The notes: generated by a model from the letters alone, not told the origin. A stretch of DNA of 64,000 nucleotides from Cherax quadricarinatus (GCF_038502225.1 NC_091303.1:31125414-31189413); one strand, 5' to 3'; shown: positions 30,897-42,041, counted from the stretch's first letter. Translations and numbers: made by a program.

Positions 30897-32195
30897 CTAA
30901 ACTATAGACCTGTGTCATTGACGTGTATAGTATGCAAAATTATGGAGAAGATTATCAGGAGGAGAGTGGTGGAGCACCTGGAACGGAACAGGAGTATAAA
31001 TGCCAACCAGCATGGATTCACGGAAGGCAAATCCTGTGTCACATACCTTCTGGAGTTTTATGATAAAATAACAGAAGTAAGACAAGAGAGAGAGGGGTGG
31101 GTTGATTGCATCTTCTTGGACTGCAAGAAGGCCTTTGACACAGTTCCTCACAAGAGATTAGTGCAGAAGCTAGAGCATCAGGCGCATATAACAGGAAGGG
31201 CACTGCAATGGATCAGAGAATACCTGACAGGGAGGCAACAACGAGTCATGGTACGTAATGATGTATCACAGTGGGCACCTGTGACGAGCGGGGTCCCACA
31301 GGGGTCGGTCCTAGGACCAGTGCTATTTTTGGTATATGTGAACGACATGACGGAAGCGTTAGACTCAGAAGTGTCCCTGTTTGCAGATGATGTGAAGTTA
31401 ATGAGGAGAATTAAATCTGATGAGGACCAGGCAGGACTTCAAAGAGACCTGGACAGACTGGACACCTGGTCCAGCAAATGGCTTCTCGAATTTAATCCTG
31501 CCAAATGCAAAGTCATGAAGATAGGGGAAGGGCACAGAAGACCACAGACAGAGTATAGGCTAGGTGGCCAAAGACTGCAAACCTCACTCAAGGAGAAAGA
31601 TCTTGGGGTGAGTATAACACCGAGCATGTCTCCGGAAGCACACATCAATCAGATAACTGCTGCAGCATATGGGCGCCTGGCAAACCTGAGAACAGCATTC
31701 CGATACCTTAGTAAGGAATCATTCAAGACACTGTACACCGTGTATGTCAGGCCCATACTGGAGTATGCAGCACCTGTTTGGAACCCGCACTTGATAAAGC
31801 ACGTCAAGAAACTAGAGAAAGTACAAAGGTTTGCAACAAGGTTAGTTCCAGAGTTAAGGGGAATGTCCTATGAAGAAAGATTAAGGGAAATCGGCCTGAC
31901 GACACTGGAGGACAGGAGGGTCAGGGGAGACATGATAACGACATATAAAATACTGCGTGGAATAGACAAGGTGGACAAGGACAGGATGTTCCAGGGAGGG
32001 GACACAGAAACAAGAGGCCACAATTGGAAGTTGAAGACACAAATGAGTCAGAGAGATAGTAGGAAGTATTTCTTCAGTCATAGAGTTGTAAGGCAGTGGA
32101 ATAGCCTAGAAAATGACGTAGTGGAGGCAGGAACCATACACAGTTTTAAGACGAGGTTTGATAAAGCTCATGGAGCGGGGAGAGAGAGGGCCTAG
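30897..32195 (+). CDS. CR1-like reverse transcriptase, 5'-partial (about 430 aa, open)
   Basis: Open from the truncation (NYRPVSLTCIVC begins just upstream of the first ATG at 30912) to the TAG at 32193-32195. It contains NQHGFTEGKSC, FLDCKKAFDTVPH, SGVPQGSVLGP, the catalytic FADDVKLM and KYFFSHRVVRQWNSL. It lacks the fingers region and endonuclease and is not autonomous. High similarity to copy 1 and intact coding suggest a recent family. Confidence 0.9.
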   Translation, partial: LNYRPVSLTCIVCKIMEKIIRRRVVEHLERNRSINANQHGFTEGKSCVTYLLEFYDKITEVRQEREGWVDCIFLDCKKAFDTVPHKRLVQKLEHQAHITGRALQWIREYLTGRQQRVMVRNDVSQWAPVTSGVPQGSVLGPVLFLVYVNDMTEALDSEVSLFADDVKLMRRIKSDEDQAGLQRDLDRLDTWSSKWLLEFNPAKCKVMKIGEGHRRPQTEYRLGGQRLQTSLKEKDLGVSITPSMSPEAHINQITAAAYGRLANLRTAFRYLSKESFKTLYTVYVRPILEYAAPVWNPHLIKHVKKLEKVQRFATRLVPELRGMSYEERLREIGLTTLEDRRVRGDMITTYKILRGIDKVDKDRMFQGGDTETRGHNWKLKTQMSQRDSRKYFFSHRVVRQWNSLENDVVEAGTIHSFKTRFDKAHGAGRERA

Positions 32196-32281
32196 TAGCA
32201 ACCGGTGAAGAGGCGGGGCCAGGAGCTAGGACTCGACCCCTGCAACCACAAATAGGTGAGTATAAATAGGTGAGTACATCT
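30897..32281 (+). mobile_element. CR1-like LINE, 5'-truncated (group 1, copy 2)
   Basis: Plus-strand sister of 4463-6661, truncated inside the RT. Its 3' UTR has GAAGAGGCGGGGCCAGGAGC and ends in the duplicated AATAGGTGAGTA tail. Confidence 0.9.
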
Positions 32282-32344
32282 AGGTTTTTCTCCTTTTTCT
32301 AAATAGCTCTTTTTCTTCTTTATTTCTTCTATTGTCCATGGGGA

Positions 32345-32427
32345 AGTGGAAGTGTGTGTATGAGTGTGTGTGTGTGTGTATGAGTGTGTGTGCATGTGTG
32401 TGTATGAGTTTGTGTATGTGTGTGTGT

Positions 32428-32516
<89 letters not shown>

Positions 32517-32524
32517 AATTTGTA

Positions 32525-32545
<21 letters not shown>
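32345..32545. repeat. (GT)n microsatellite with (GA)n end
   Basis: TGTG/TATG dinucleotide tract ending in GAGAGAGAG. The Thr-His and Cys-Val frames in it are artefacts. Confidence 0.97.
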
Positions 32546-32557
<12 letters not shown>

Positions 32558-32559
32558 CT

Positions 32560-33047
32560 CAGCAATCAACATTTGCACCAATAACTCACTACAGTTGTGA
32601 CCGGGTGTGGAAGTGTGAATTGCTCATTACTCTAAAAATTTTTCATGATTGCAGCCATGTATAAACGTAAGTAACCATTCTTACAGTATTCATTACCTTT
32701 GTAACTTGTGAGTTCATTACCTTTGTAACTTGTGAGTTCATTACCTTGTACCTAGTTCAGCCATCAAAACTTTGGAGCCCGGTCCCTGGACCCATTGTGT
32801 ACCTCTGTAATCTGTAAATACCTTTGTAACTTGTCATGATTGTGACTAGACCTACCTGGAGTTCATTACCTTTGTAAATTGTGAGTTCATTACCTTTGTA
32901 AATTGTGAAGTCATTACCTCTGTAACTTGCTCAGCTATCAAAACTTTGAGGCCCAGTCCCTGGACCCATTATGTACCTCTGTAATCTTTTGACTACCGCC
33001 CACAGGATGGGTATAGGGTGCATAATAAACATATTAAACTAACTAAC
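32560..33047 (+). repeat. Retroposon tail with internal tandem repeats
   Basis: 'GTTCATTACCTTTGTAACTT' units repeat about six times. 'CCTGGACCCATT' and 'GTACCTCTGTAATC' blocks occur twice. The last part (32945-33047) matches 12610-12700 and ends in AACTAACTAAC. It is probably a SINE or LINE 3' tail family with variable repeats. Confidence 0.65.
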
Positions 33048-33163
33048 TCCATAAGCCATGCGTGTCGTATGAGGCGACTAAAATGCCGGGAGCAATGGGC
33101 TAGTAACCCCTTCTCCTGTAGACATTTACTAAAAAAGAGAAGAAGAAAAACTTTATAAAACTG

Positions 33164-34878
33164 GGATGCTTGAATGTGCGTGGATGTAGTGCGGATGACA
33201 AGAAACAGATGATTGCTGATGTTATGAATGAAAAGAAGTTGGATGTCCTGGCCCTAAGCAAAACAAAGCTGAAGGGGATAGGGGAGTTTCGGTGGGGGGA
33301 AATAAATGGGATTATATCTGGAGTATCTGAGAGAGTTAGAGCAAAGGAAGGAGTAGCAGTAATGTTGAAGGATCAGTTATGGAAGGAGAAAAGAGAATAT
33401 AAATGTGTAAATTCAAGAATTATGTGGATTAAAGTAAAGGTTGGATGCGAAAAGTGGGTCATAATAAGCGTGTATGCACCTGGAGAAGAGAGGAATGTAG
33501 AGGAGAGAGAGAGATTTTGGGAGATGTTAAGTGAATGTATAGGAGCCTTTGAACCAAGTGAGAGAGTAATTGTGGTAGGGGATCTGAATGCTAAAGTATG
33601 AGAAACTTTTAGAGAGGGTGTGGTAGGTAAGTTTGGGGTGCCAAGTGTAAATGATAATGGGAGCCCTTTGATTGAACTTTGTATAGAAAGGGGTTTAGTT
33701 ATAGGTAATACATATTTTAAGAAAAAGAGGATAAATAAGTATACAAGATATGATGTACGGCAAAATGACAGTAGTTTGTTGGATTATGTATTGGTAGATA
33801 AAAGACTGTTGAGTAGACTTCAGGATGTACATGTTTATAGAGGGGCCACAGATATATCAGATCACTTTCTAGTTGTAGCTACACTGAGAGTAAAAGGTAG
33901 ATGGGATACAAGGAGAATAGAAGCATCAGGGAAGAGAGAGGTGAAGGTTTATAAACTAAAAGAGGAGGCAGTTAGGGTAAGATATAAACAGCTTTTGGAG
34001 GATAGATGGGCTAATGAGAGCATAGGAAATGGGGTCAAAGAGGTATGGGGTAGGTTTAAAAATGTAGTGTTAGAGTGTTCAGCCGAAGTTTGTAGTTACA
34101 GGAAAGTGGGTGCGGGAGGGAAGAGGAGCGATTGGTGGAATGATGATGTAAAAAGAGTAGTAAGGGAGAAAAAGTTAGCATATGAGAAGTATTTACAAAG
34201 TAGAAGTGATGCAAGGAGGGAAGAGTATATGGAGAAAAAGAGAGAGGTTAAGAGAGTGGTGAAGTAATGTAAAAAGAGAGCAAATGAGAGAGTGGGTGAG
34301 ATGTTATCAACAAATTTTGTTGAAAATAAGAAAAAGTTTTGGAGTGAGATTAACAAGTTAAGGAAGCCTAGAGAACAAATGGATTTGTCAGTTAAAAATA
34401 GGAGAGGAGAGTTATTAAATGGAGAGTTAGAGGTATTGGGATGATGGAGGGAATATTTTGAGGAATTGTTAAATGTTGATGAAGATAGGGAAGCTGTGAT
34501 TTCGTGTATAGGGCAAGGAGGAATAATATCTTGTAGGAGTGAGGAAGAGCCAGTTGTGAGTGTGGGGGAAGTTCGTGAGGCAGTAGGTAAAATGAAAGGG
34601 GGTAAGGCAGCCGGGATTGATGGGATAAAGATAGAAATGTTAAAAGCAGGTGGGGATATAGTTTTGGAGTGGTTGGTGCAATTATTTAATAAATGTATGG
34701 AAGAGGGTAAGGTACCTAGGGATTGGCAGAGAGCATGCATAGTTCCTTTGTATGAAGGCAAAGGGGACAAAAGAGAGTGCAAAAATTATAGGGGGATAAG
34801 TCTGTTGAGTATACCTGGTAAAGTGTATGGTAGAGTTATTATTGAAAGAATTAAGAGTAAGACGGAGAATAGGATAGC
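33164..34878 (+). pseudogene. RTE-like endonuclease and RT N-terminal part (copy 1)
   Basis: Endonuclease: CLNVRGCSADDKKQM, DVLALSKTKLKG (the catalytic E of SETK is K here), ISVYAPGEER and VVGDLNAKV, then a TGA at 33599 where copy 2 reads GKN. It continues 33620-34267 with NTYF, SLLDYVLVDKRLL and ATDISDHFLV (the catalytic DH). RT part 34466-34878: GGKAAGIDGIKIEMLKAGGD, CIVPLYEGKGDKRECKNYRGISLL. Several stops. Endonuclease copies like this help LINE RNA prime at a nicked target, but this one is dead. Confidence 0.82.
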
Positions 34879-35820
34879 TGTTGCGAATAAGAAATTTTTT
34901 TAAAGAACTTCAGAATGTGGCCTGTTACCATTTATTTCTTATGCAACAAGATTTTTGGATCCGAGTTATTTAAAGGTATTTTAGAGTCTAGGGGAAATAA
35001 TTTCAACTGGGAAACTCCATAGAATAATATTCAAATTTATTAAAGTATTTAAATACAATACTTTATCTTCTCTTTGTAGTTAATGTAACTTAATACTTTG
35101 TACAATAAATTTACCATATACATTTAGTTCAAAATCATGGAAATGTCACATTAATAAGGAAGTTTAATTATTCTTCCTGTATTTAAGACTTCAATAACAT
35201 TTATGTCTTTGTCTTAGCCAGACTGTAAACTCAAAATACAAAAGGTACAGGATTTAACAAGACCCTTGAATCTGGCCATAAAGTATCTCTATGGATTACT
35301 GAACTGACCAAGAATATAAATATCAAAAGAATCTTTCAGAGCAATGAGGAACAAACTGAGTCAGCTCTAGAGTCCAATTCTCAAAACTATTCAAACTGTA
35401 CACCGTAAGAGCCAATATACGATCAGTTGTCAGGGCTAGAGCAGGGAGCAGACTGACTACTTGCCAGTCTGTTGACACATCGTTAGGTTGGATCAGCTGA
35501 CCCAAACGTCAGCCAGCCAGACATAAACAATTGAACAATGTTCCGAGACTTAAACTCTATATACACAAGAAATCCTACCTAACAATGATAATAAAATAAT
35601 AGTGATAATAATAACAAAATAGTGATAATAACAAAATAGTGATAATAACAAAATAGTGATAATACCATGGTATTTTTCATATATTAACAGATAATAATAT
35701 AACGCCGAAAGTCTCTATTTTAGCTATAAACGGGGACTTTCGCGCTATAATATTAAGTGATGAACATATTCTCTTACAATAGTTAAATAACACAGGATGA
35801 CCAATTTTGAAAATATAACA
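34879..35820. mobile_element. Solo LTR, 942 bp, 5-bp TSD ATAGC
   Basis: Begins TGTT and ends AACA, the usual TG..CA ends, with ATAGC on both sides (34874-34878 and 35821-35825). The LINE frame resumes exactly after it (RIA / ADEQGGF). No coding is apparent, and AT-rich repeats (GATAATAACAAAATAGT) lie at 35590-35665. A solo LTR arises by recombination between the two LTRs of a full element. Superfamily is not determinable from this alone. Confidence 0.88.
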
Positions 35821-35825
35821 ATAGC

Positions 35826-36530
35826 AGATGAACAAGGAGGCTTTAGGAAAGGTAGGGGGTGTGTGGACCAGGTGTTTACAGTGAAACATATAAGTGAACA
35901 GTATTTAGATAAGGCTAAAGAGGTCTTTGTGGCATTTATGGATTTGTAAAAGGCGTATGACAGGGTGGATATGGGGCAATGTGGCAGATGTTGCAGGTGT
36001 ATGGTGTAGGAGGTAGGTTACTGAAAGCAGTGAAGACTTTTTACGAGGATAGTGAGGCTCAAGTTAGAGTATGTAGGAAAGAGGGAAATTATTTCCCAGT
36101 AAAAGTAGGCCTTAGACAAGGATGTGTGATGTCACCGTGGTTGTTTAATATATTTATAGATGGGGTTGTAAGAGAAGTAAATGCGAGGGTCTTGGCAAGA
36201 GGCGTGGAGTTAAAAGATAAAGAATCACACATAAAGTGGGAGTTGTCACAGTTTCTCTTTGCTGATGACACTGTGCTCTTGGGAGATTCTGAAGAGAAGC
36301 TGCAGAGATTGGTGGATGAATTTGGTAGGGTGTGCAAAAGAAGAAAATTAAAAGTGAATACAGGAAAGAGTAAGGTTATGAGGATAGCAAAAAGATTAGG
36401 TGATGAAAGATTGGATATCAGATTGGAGGGAGAGAGTATGGAGGAGGTGAATGTATTCAGATATTTGGGAGTGGACGTGTCAGCGGATGGGTCTATGAAA
36501 GATGAGGTGAATCATAGAATTGATGAGGGG
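35826..36530 (+). pseudogene. RTE-like RT, central part (copy 1)
   Basis: DEQGGFRKGRGCVDQVFTV, then MDL followed by a TAA where copy 2 has EKAYD. The open frame 35979-36668 carries VKVGLRQGCVMSPWLFNIF, the catalytic FADDTVLLG and FRYLGVDVSADGS. After about 36530 this frame runs into Gypsy gag sequence, so its C-terminus is a chance fusion. Confidence 0.85.
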
Positions 36531-36539
36531 AATAAGTTA

Positions 36540-38092
36540 GGAATAACAGGGAAAAAATTAGAATCTTTCATTAGTGCTAAGATCCAGGAAAGACTTGAAA
36601 GAGAGAGAATTGAGAGAGAAGAGAGACAGAAAGGGAAAGAGAAGAGAATAAGGAGAGAGAAAGAATAGAGAGAGAGAATCAAGAAAGACAGAAAGAGAAA
36701 GAGAGGATAAAAAGGAGAGAGATCGAATTGAAAGAGAAAACCAAGATAGACAGTTAGAAAGGGAGAGAGAAGACAAAAAGGAGCGTGATGGACTTGATCA
36801 TGAGGAGAGAGCTAGAGTACGTGAGGAACAAGCTAAAGTACGTGAGGAACAAGTTAAATTAAGAGAACTTGAGGAAAGAGCAAAGGATAGAGAAGTTGAG
36901 GAAAAAGCTAGAGAACAGGAGGAAAAAGCTAGAGAACTTGAGTTAATAGAGCGAGAAAAGGATCGCGAGCTCAAAAAAGCTCGCCTTGAATTAGAGAATA
37001 AAAAGTTAACTCTTGCACAACAATTAGAGGAAGGAGTAATTGAACATCATGCAGCTAGTGCACATATTCCAACACCTAATTTACCTCCCTTCACAGAGGG
37101 TGATGACATTACTTCATACATTATCAGGTTTGAAAATACCACTACCCTCTGTGAATGGTACAGCCTGGAATATCTATGCAACTTTGTTGCAGGATATCAT
37201 ATGTAATTATAACCTACTGAAGAAGGCAATCCTTAAAGCATATCAAAAAACCACTAATTCTTACAGGAAAGATTTCAGGTATGCCACCTTACAGCCTGGC
37301 CAGAACTTTCAGCGGTTACAAGTAACACTCTTTCGTTTGTTCGACTTTTGGATAGAGAGTTCAGGAATTGATCACAGTTATGAATCTCTTAGAGACTTCA
37401 TGGTTGCTGACCAGTTCCTGACAGCTCTTCCCCACCAGATAAGAACATTCATCAGAGAACGTAACCTGATTAAAGCTGAGGAAGTTGCTGAGGCTGTTGA
37501 CTTGTATGCTGAGGCTCACAATTCCTATAAAGACCAAAAGGGATCGAACCCTAAGGGCAAGGGTTCATCAGACCTTAAGAAATCAAAACCTCTAGTGGAA
37601 AGTAAAGTGACTTCTTTTATTCCTGTTTGTCATTTGTGTGGTGTTAAGGGACATAAACGTCCAGATTGTCCTTCTAAGAAGGTCCAAAAAGTTGGAAGAT
37701 GTTTTAAAGACTGTAATGACCAAGCACCCTTCTGTTCAGGAACAGTTAATGGACTTAATGTATCTACCATTTTACGAGACACTGGATGCACATGTATAGT
37801 CATTTCTGATAAGCTGTTCCCTAATCTTAAAGAAACTCATTCCTCTACTATACTTTCAGACTACTTGGGCCGTACAGACACTTTTCCTACCATCCGTTGT
37901 TACATTAGGTCTAAGTGGTTCACAGGTTGGTCTGAAGCCGTACTAGCTCCCATCACTTCTTACTCCGTACTAATAGGTAATGTAAAAGGTGCCATTCTTC
38001 CTTCTGAGGTTGACCTTTCATCACCAAAGATGGACATAAGTGTTTCAGATCCTCTTCCTGTAGTCAGAGAAGCCCCTCGAAAGTTCAGATGA
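36540..38092 (+). pseudogene. Gypsy gag and aspartic protease (frameshifted)
   Basis: 36540-37030 encodes Arg/Glu-rich heptad-like sequence with stops. Gag then continues in one frame as LPPFTEGDDITSYIIRFEN and shifts near 37130-37215 into the 37040-38092 frame, so the first about 55 codons of that frame are not genuine. Within it: KAYQKTTNSYRKDFR, a C-x2-C-x4-H-x4-C zinc knuckle (CHLCGVKGHKRPDC, about residue 197), and the retropepsin motif LRDTGCT (catalytic D247) with VLIGNVKGA near its end. Gag packages RNA; the protease would cleave the polyprotein. Confidence 0.82.
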
Positions 38093-38096
38093 GACA

Positions 38097-38384
38097 ATGT
38101 CTCGTGAGATTCATGTGGGATTAAAAACCAGTGATGCTACTCTCGAAAGCGAGGTAGTAGGATCACCGGTTCACTTGTTAGATGAAAGTGAAGATATCAC
38201 CTCCGATACCATAAATGTCTTGACTAGGACTCAGACCAAAGCCCAGGCTTCTCCTACTGTCCATCCTTTGATTTTCCCTGACTTTAAGCCTTTAGATATA
38301 TCGAAGGACTCCTTTGTCAATTTACAACGTAATTGCCCTTCTCTTCAGAATTGCCATAATGCCGCTAAACAAAATCAAGTTATC
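38097..38384 (+). pseudogene. Gypsy protease-integrase linker
   Basis: Follows the protease after one stop and a short gap. It reads VLTRTQTKAQASP and DISKDSFVNLQRNCPSLQNC, a linker of the type that precedes the integrase zinc domain. The frame is cut by the RTE tail insertion. Confidence 0.6.
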
Positions 38385-38600
38385 CAAAGGCAGTTTGGAG
38401 GGATATGTTGTGTATCTTTATACGTATATGCTTCTAAACTGTTGTATTCTGAGCACCTCTGCAAAAACAGTGATAATGTGTGAGTGTGGTGAAATTGTTG
38501 AATGATGAAAGTATTTTCTTTTTGGGGATTTTCTTTCTTTTTTGGGTCACCCTGCCTTGGTGGGAGACGGCTGACTTGTTGAAAAAAAAAAAAAAAAAAT
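38385..38600 (+). mobile_element. RTE-like LINE 3' end, strongly truncated
   Basis: 'GCAGTTTGGAGGGATATG' through 'GGGTCACCCTGCCTTGGTG', 'GGAGACGGCTGACTTGTTG' and poly(A). Same 3' end as copy 2 at 52415-52620. Inserted in the Gypsy element. Confidence 0.9.
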
Positions 38601-38601
38601 C

Positions 38602-39590
38602 TTGTACAAGTCAGTATTCAAACTAAATTCAGATGAGATAGACTATTCCATCTTAGTTGTTCCAAGTCATTGCAGAGAGACTGTTCTTAAAATGGCTCAT
38701 GACCTGCCAGTGGCCGGACATTTCTCGCATCGTAAAACCTTAAATAAAATTAGGGAAATCTATTTTTGGCCAAAAATGTCCTCAGATGTCACTACCTATT
38801 GTAGATCGTGTAAAGTTTGCCAGCTGTCATCCTCCCGAGGTACCAGGCAAGTACCTATGGTCAAAATGCCTATCTTTACGGTACCGTTTGAAAGAGTAGC
38901 TATTGACATCGTTGGTCCGTTATCTCTACTTTCATCTGGGGGACATAGATATATACAGTGGACCCCCGCATAACGATCACCTCCCAATGCGACCAATTAT
39001 GTAAGTGTAATTATGTAAGTGCGTTTGTACGTGTATGTTTGGGAATCTGAAATGGACTAATCTACTTCTCAATATTCCTTATGGGAACAAATTCGGTCAG
39101 TACTGGCACCTGAACATACTTCTGGAATGAAAAAATATCGTTAACCGGGGGTCCACTGTATTAACATTAGATGATTATGCTTCGAGTTTCCCTGAAGCCA
39201 TTCCCTTAAAGACCATAACTACTACAGAGGTGGCTAAAGCCCTTTTTTCCATCTTCTCCAGAGTGGGCATCCCTAGAGAAATTTTGTCTGACCATGGGAC
39301 ACAATTCACATCTGACTTAATGCAACATCTATACCAACTTCTGGGAGTGAAGCCTCTCTTCACCACACCCTATCATCCCAGCTGTAATGGGAGGATTGAG
39401 CGCCAGCATTCGATTCTCAAGTCCATTTTAAGGAAACTTTGCTCCCTTAAACCTAAGGAGTGGCATCGTTACCTACCCTGTGCTTTGTTTGCCATGAGGG
39501 AAGTTCCCAGTGACTCTTTGGGGCTTTCACCTTTTGAACTTCTCTATGGTAGACAGGCCAGAGGTCCATTGTCCATCCTTCATGACTTGG
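38602..39590 (+). pseudogene. Gypsy integrase, interrupted by a MITE
   Basis: The zinc-binding HHCC domain (HDLPVAGHFSHRK...CRSCKVC) precedes the catalytic core. First Asp: RVAIDIVGP. The MITE at 38956-39158 falls in GHRYI/LTLDDY; removing it and one TA restores the frame. Second Asp: EILSDHGTQFTS. Glu: CNGRIERQHS. Then WHRYLPCALFAMREVP and SPFELLYGRQARGP. All DDE residues survive, but the two parts are separated by a stop. Similarity ends at about 39590. Confidence 0.85.
38956..39158. mobile_element. 203-bp Tigger-type MITE, copy 1 (TA TSD)
   Basis: CAGTGGACCCCCGCATAACGAT at the left, ATCGTTAACCGGGGGTCCAC at the right, with TA on both sides. Nearly identical to 59053-59255, and shares ends with the longer Tigger at 29720-30840, its likely source of transposase. 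Confidence 0.92.
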
Positions 39591-41400
39591 ATTGGATAGC
39601 TCTTGTCCTACCCAGGCATGCCCAAATCCTTCATCTTTCAAGCAAGACAGCATCTTGGCACCACTCCTTCTGCTATCTTCCTCTGCCTTTGTAGGACACT
39701 TTACTTGCATGGTTCCACTCCTAATTTTATCACTCTTCAATGGAGTTCCCTTGATGCCAGTGAGGGGCTCTTCATCCAAGAAATTGGATTTGTGCTCTCT
39801 TTCTTGGATCAATATTGAATAACTTCCATTTCCCCTAATGCTGTATGACCCCTACAAGTTCAGTGCTCCCTCATGATTATTATACAGAAATAGTCGTGCA
39901 GGAAGAGGGGGTTCATTGACTTCTGCTTCCCTCTTTCCCTGGGATTAGAGTTCATCATGCTTATGGAAATTCCCCTTGGTCCATTGTCCCCATGTCTCAT
40001 CTAAAGCATCAGTCTCCTGTGCTGCCTCTTAACTCCCTTTCTTAGCTTTCAGAGTTTGCCATGGGGCTGCTCTCCAGTCTGTACCCTGATGCTGGGCCTG
40101 TCTGCACTTTTGATTTTCTTGGATTTGGGTCCTCTTTATTCACTCCACATCTCTTGATGGGACTCATCCTCTTCTCTCCATCAGGGATCTCCTCTCATCT
40201 CTGCCCACTACCTCTGACTGCATCATATTTTTTGCTTAGTAGCTTTCATTCTACCACTGTTATCTCTATGCTTGTCAGACATGCCTTCATTGGCAACCTC
40301 ATTTTCTCCAACTGTGGCCCTGGCTTCTCCGTGTAGTTCTACAGTTGTTCCAGCTCTCGGTATATATTCAACCTCTGCTCCTCTACACTGGAGGTTTATC
40401 AGTCTGTTCTGTGGCTGAAAAGTTTCTCCTGTGAGGAGGCAAGTTTTGTGGCAAAACATTATTACTAGGAGTGCTAGATGGTTCTCCATTTGGAGAGTCT
40501 TCTAGTAATTTCTTCTGTATTAACAATATTCTGGACTCAGATCTTGCCTTGGCAGTTGTCATCAAGTTCCTCTTCCAGAGGCCCACTCCAGCAACATCAT
40601 GCAGGCTATTCAAGTCTACAGTGCTAAGAGCCAGTACATCTCCTGGGTATCTTTCTAGGATATCCTCTTCCCCCATGCTGTTAAAGTGATGTTTCTTTGG
40701 CATTATCACCTATTGCAGTCTTAACTCAAAGCAGTCCGTTCAGGTTGTCTTCGACTATATTAAGGCCCATTCAGTCTTCTATTCTGAGATGGCCCATTGA
40801 TGGTAGCCCACACAGAAGACCCTTCTTCCTGGCTGTCACTGCAGGTGCCTAGGTTATCACTTTCCTTGCACTTCAGTGATTCTGTGGATTTATGGCATTC
40901 ATGAAGCAGGTTTTAGTGTCACTTACCCTACATGTGGACTTCTTGTCACTAACAGGCATGTGTATAACATGCAGTGCCATCTGATGAGAATCACAGTCCC
41001 AGACAGCTCTGTTTTTCATCTGGTGGGGACTAACTACTGCCTCTTAGCAGACCAATCAACAAACGTTTGTCAAATTGGTCTCTTCATCAATCCATCCTCC
41101 AATCTCATGGGTAATTCTTGCCTCTGAGTTGTTTGTTTAGATAATAATAGTGCAAAGGATGGTTGCTTCACATATTGTTACTGTGGCTTGGCTGTTGTAA
41201 AACTTCAGTTTGATATTGGCTTTCTTTGTACCAATCAAATTATGAAATGTAAACACACACTGTAACCTTTGCAAAGAAATAAACCTTTGTTTTGTTTTGT
41301 TTTAAGTGTCTCATTTGTAAGTGCGGATGTTTGTAATTTGGAGCATTTATGTGTTGGGACCTCCTGTGCTTGTATTATGTGGCATGTCCTTGTGCATGTG
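39591..41400. other. Unassigned, non-repetitive-looking 1.8 kb
   Basis: Normal base composition, unlike the transposon DNA around it. A degenerate SINE fragment lies at 39830-39882. On the minus strand a 108-codon frame (40709-40383) begins MIMPKKHHFNSMGEEDILER and is followed by an overlapping 88-codon frame. I recognise no domain. On the + strand an AAATAAA lies at 41277. This might be a degraded transposon, a processed pseudogene or UTR of a neighbouring gene. Confidence 0.4.
40383..40709 (-). other. Unrecognised 108-codon open frame
   Basis: Starts ATG at 40709. The deduced protein is polar, with no membrane segment, repeat or known motif (GDVLALSTVDLNSLHD, LLIQKKLLEDSPNGEPSS). It may be a fragment of a larger gene or transposon. 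Support is only its length and ordinary composition. Confidence 0.25.
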
Positions 41401-41745
41401 AATTTTTTTTTTTTTTTTTTTTTTTTTTTTCAACAAGTCGGCCGTCTCCCACCGAGGCAGGGTGACCCAAAAAAGAAAGAAAATCCCCAAAAAGAAAATA
41501 CTTTCATCATCATTCAACACTTTCACCACACTCGCACATTATCACTGTTTTTGCAGAGGTGCTCAGAATACAACAGTCTAGAAGCATAAACATATAAAGA
41601 TACACAACATATCCCTCCAAACTGCCAATATCCCAAACCCCTCCTTTAAAGTGCAGGCATTGTACTTCCCATTTCCAGGACTCAAGTCCGACTATATGAA
41701 AATAACCGGTTTCCCTGAATCCCTTCACTAAATATTACCCTGCTC
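41401..41745 (-). mobile_element. RTE-like LINE 3' end, 5'-truncated
   Basis: Poly(T) then 'CAACAAGTCGGCCGTCTCCC' and the rest of the group 3 3' UTR on the minus strand, ending near the C-terminal codons. It lies about 85 bp before the first ABHD12-like exon. Confidence 0.9.
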
Positions 41746-41829
41746 ACACTCCAACAGAATATTGAATGTTAATGCTGATCATTTCTCAGATACTATACTC
41801 TAGATATTTTATTCTCTTCTTTGTCTCAG

Positions 41830-41912
41830 GTTTACATTCAGCACTGGTGACAAAAGATGATTAAGCGACTACTGTATCTGCTATTTCTTATATCATTATG
41901 GCTTGGTGGAAT
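41830..41912 (+). CDS. ABHD12: ABHD12-like, exon with proposed start codon (CDS from 41857)
   Basis: A pyrimidine-rich stretch and CAG (41827-41829) precede the exon and GTAAGT follows it. All three frames are closed upstream of the ATG at 41857, so the first 27 bases would be 5' UTR. The 18 complete codons encode MIKRLLYLLFLISLWLGG, a hydrophobic N-terminus, and leave two bases (AT) that combine with the first base of the exon at 54258 to give Ile. The phase match supports the join. This exon is less certain than the next two because the N-terminus of ABHD12 is poorly conserved. An upstream non-coding exon is implied but not identified. Confidence 0.55.
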
Positions 41913-42041
41913 GTAAGTACAGTAACTATATATCATAAGTCTTACTGAGATTTTAGGATTTACCCTAGTATGTTATTCGATATTTTTTTGTTTTTACTTC
42001 TAAGGTGTATTATCTTTCAAAAAATTAAGATTGTAACTATA

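Larger units (their letters stand above)
33048..36530 (+). mobile_element. RTE-like LINE copy 1 (group 3), split by a solo LTR
   Basis: Starts in the shared 5' region ('GACTAAAATGCCGGGAGCAA'), continues through endonuclease and RT, and is lost at the junction with Gypsy DNA near 36530. A solo LTR occupies 34879-35820. The 3' end is absent. Confidence 0.85.
36531..39590 (+). mobile_element. Gypsy-type LTR element fragment, order gag-PR-INT
   Basis: Internal region only; no LTRs assigned. Charged coiled-coil-like sequence (36540-37030), gag with zinc knuckle and DTG protease, a linker, then integrase, with no reverse transcriptase between. An RTE tail (38385-38600) and a MITE (38956-39158) interrupt it. 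Lost at about 39590. Confidence 0.82.

Noticed and set aside
35979..36668. 229-codon single protein
   Set aside because: The first part is RTE reverse transcriptase and the last 45 codons are Gypsy gag in a chance common frame.
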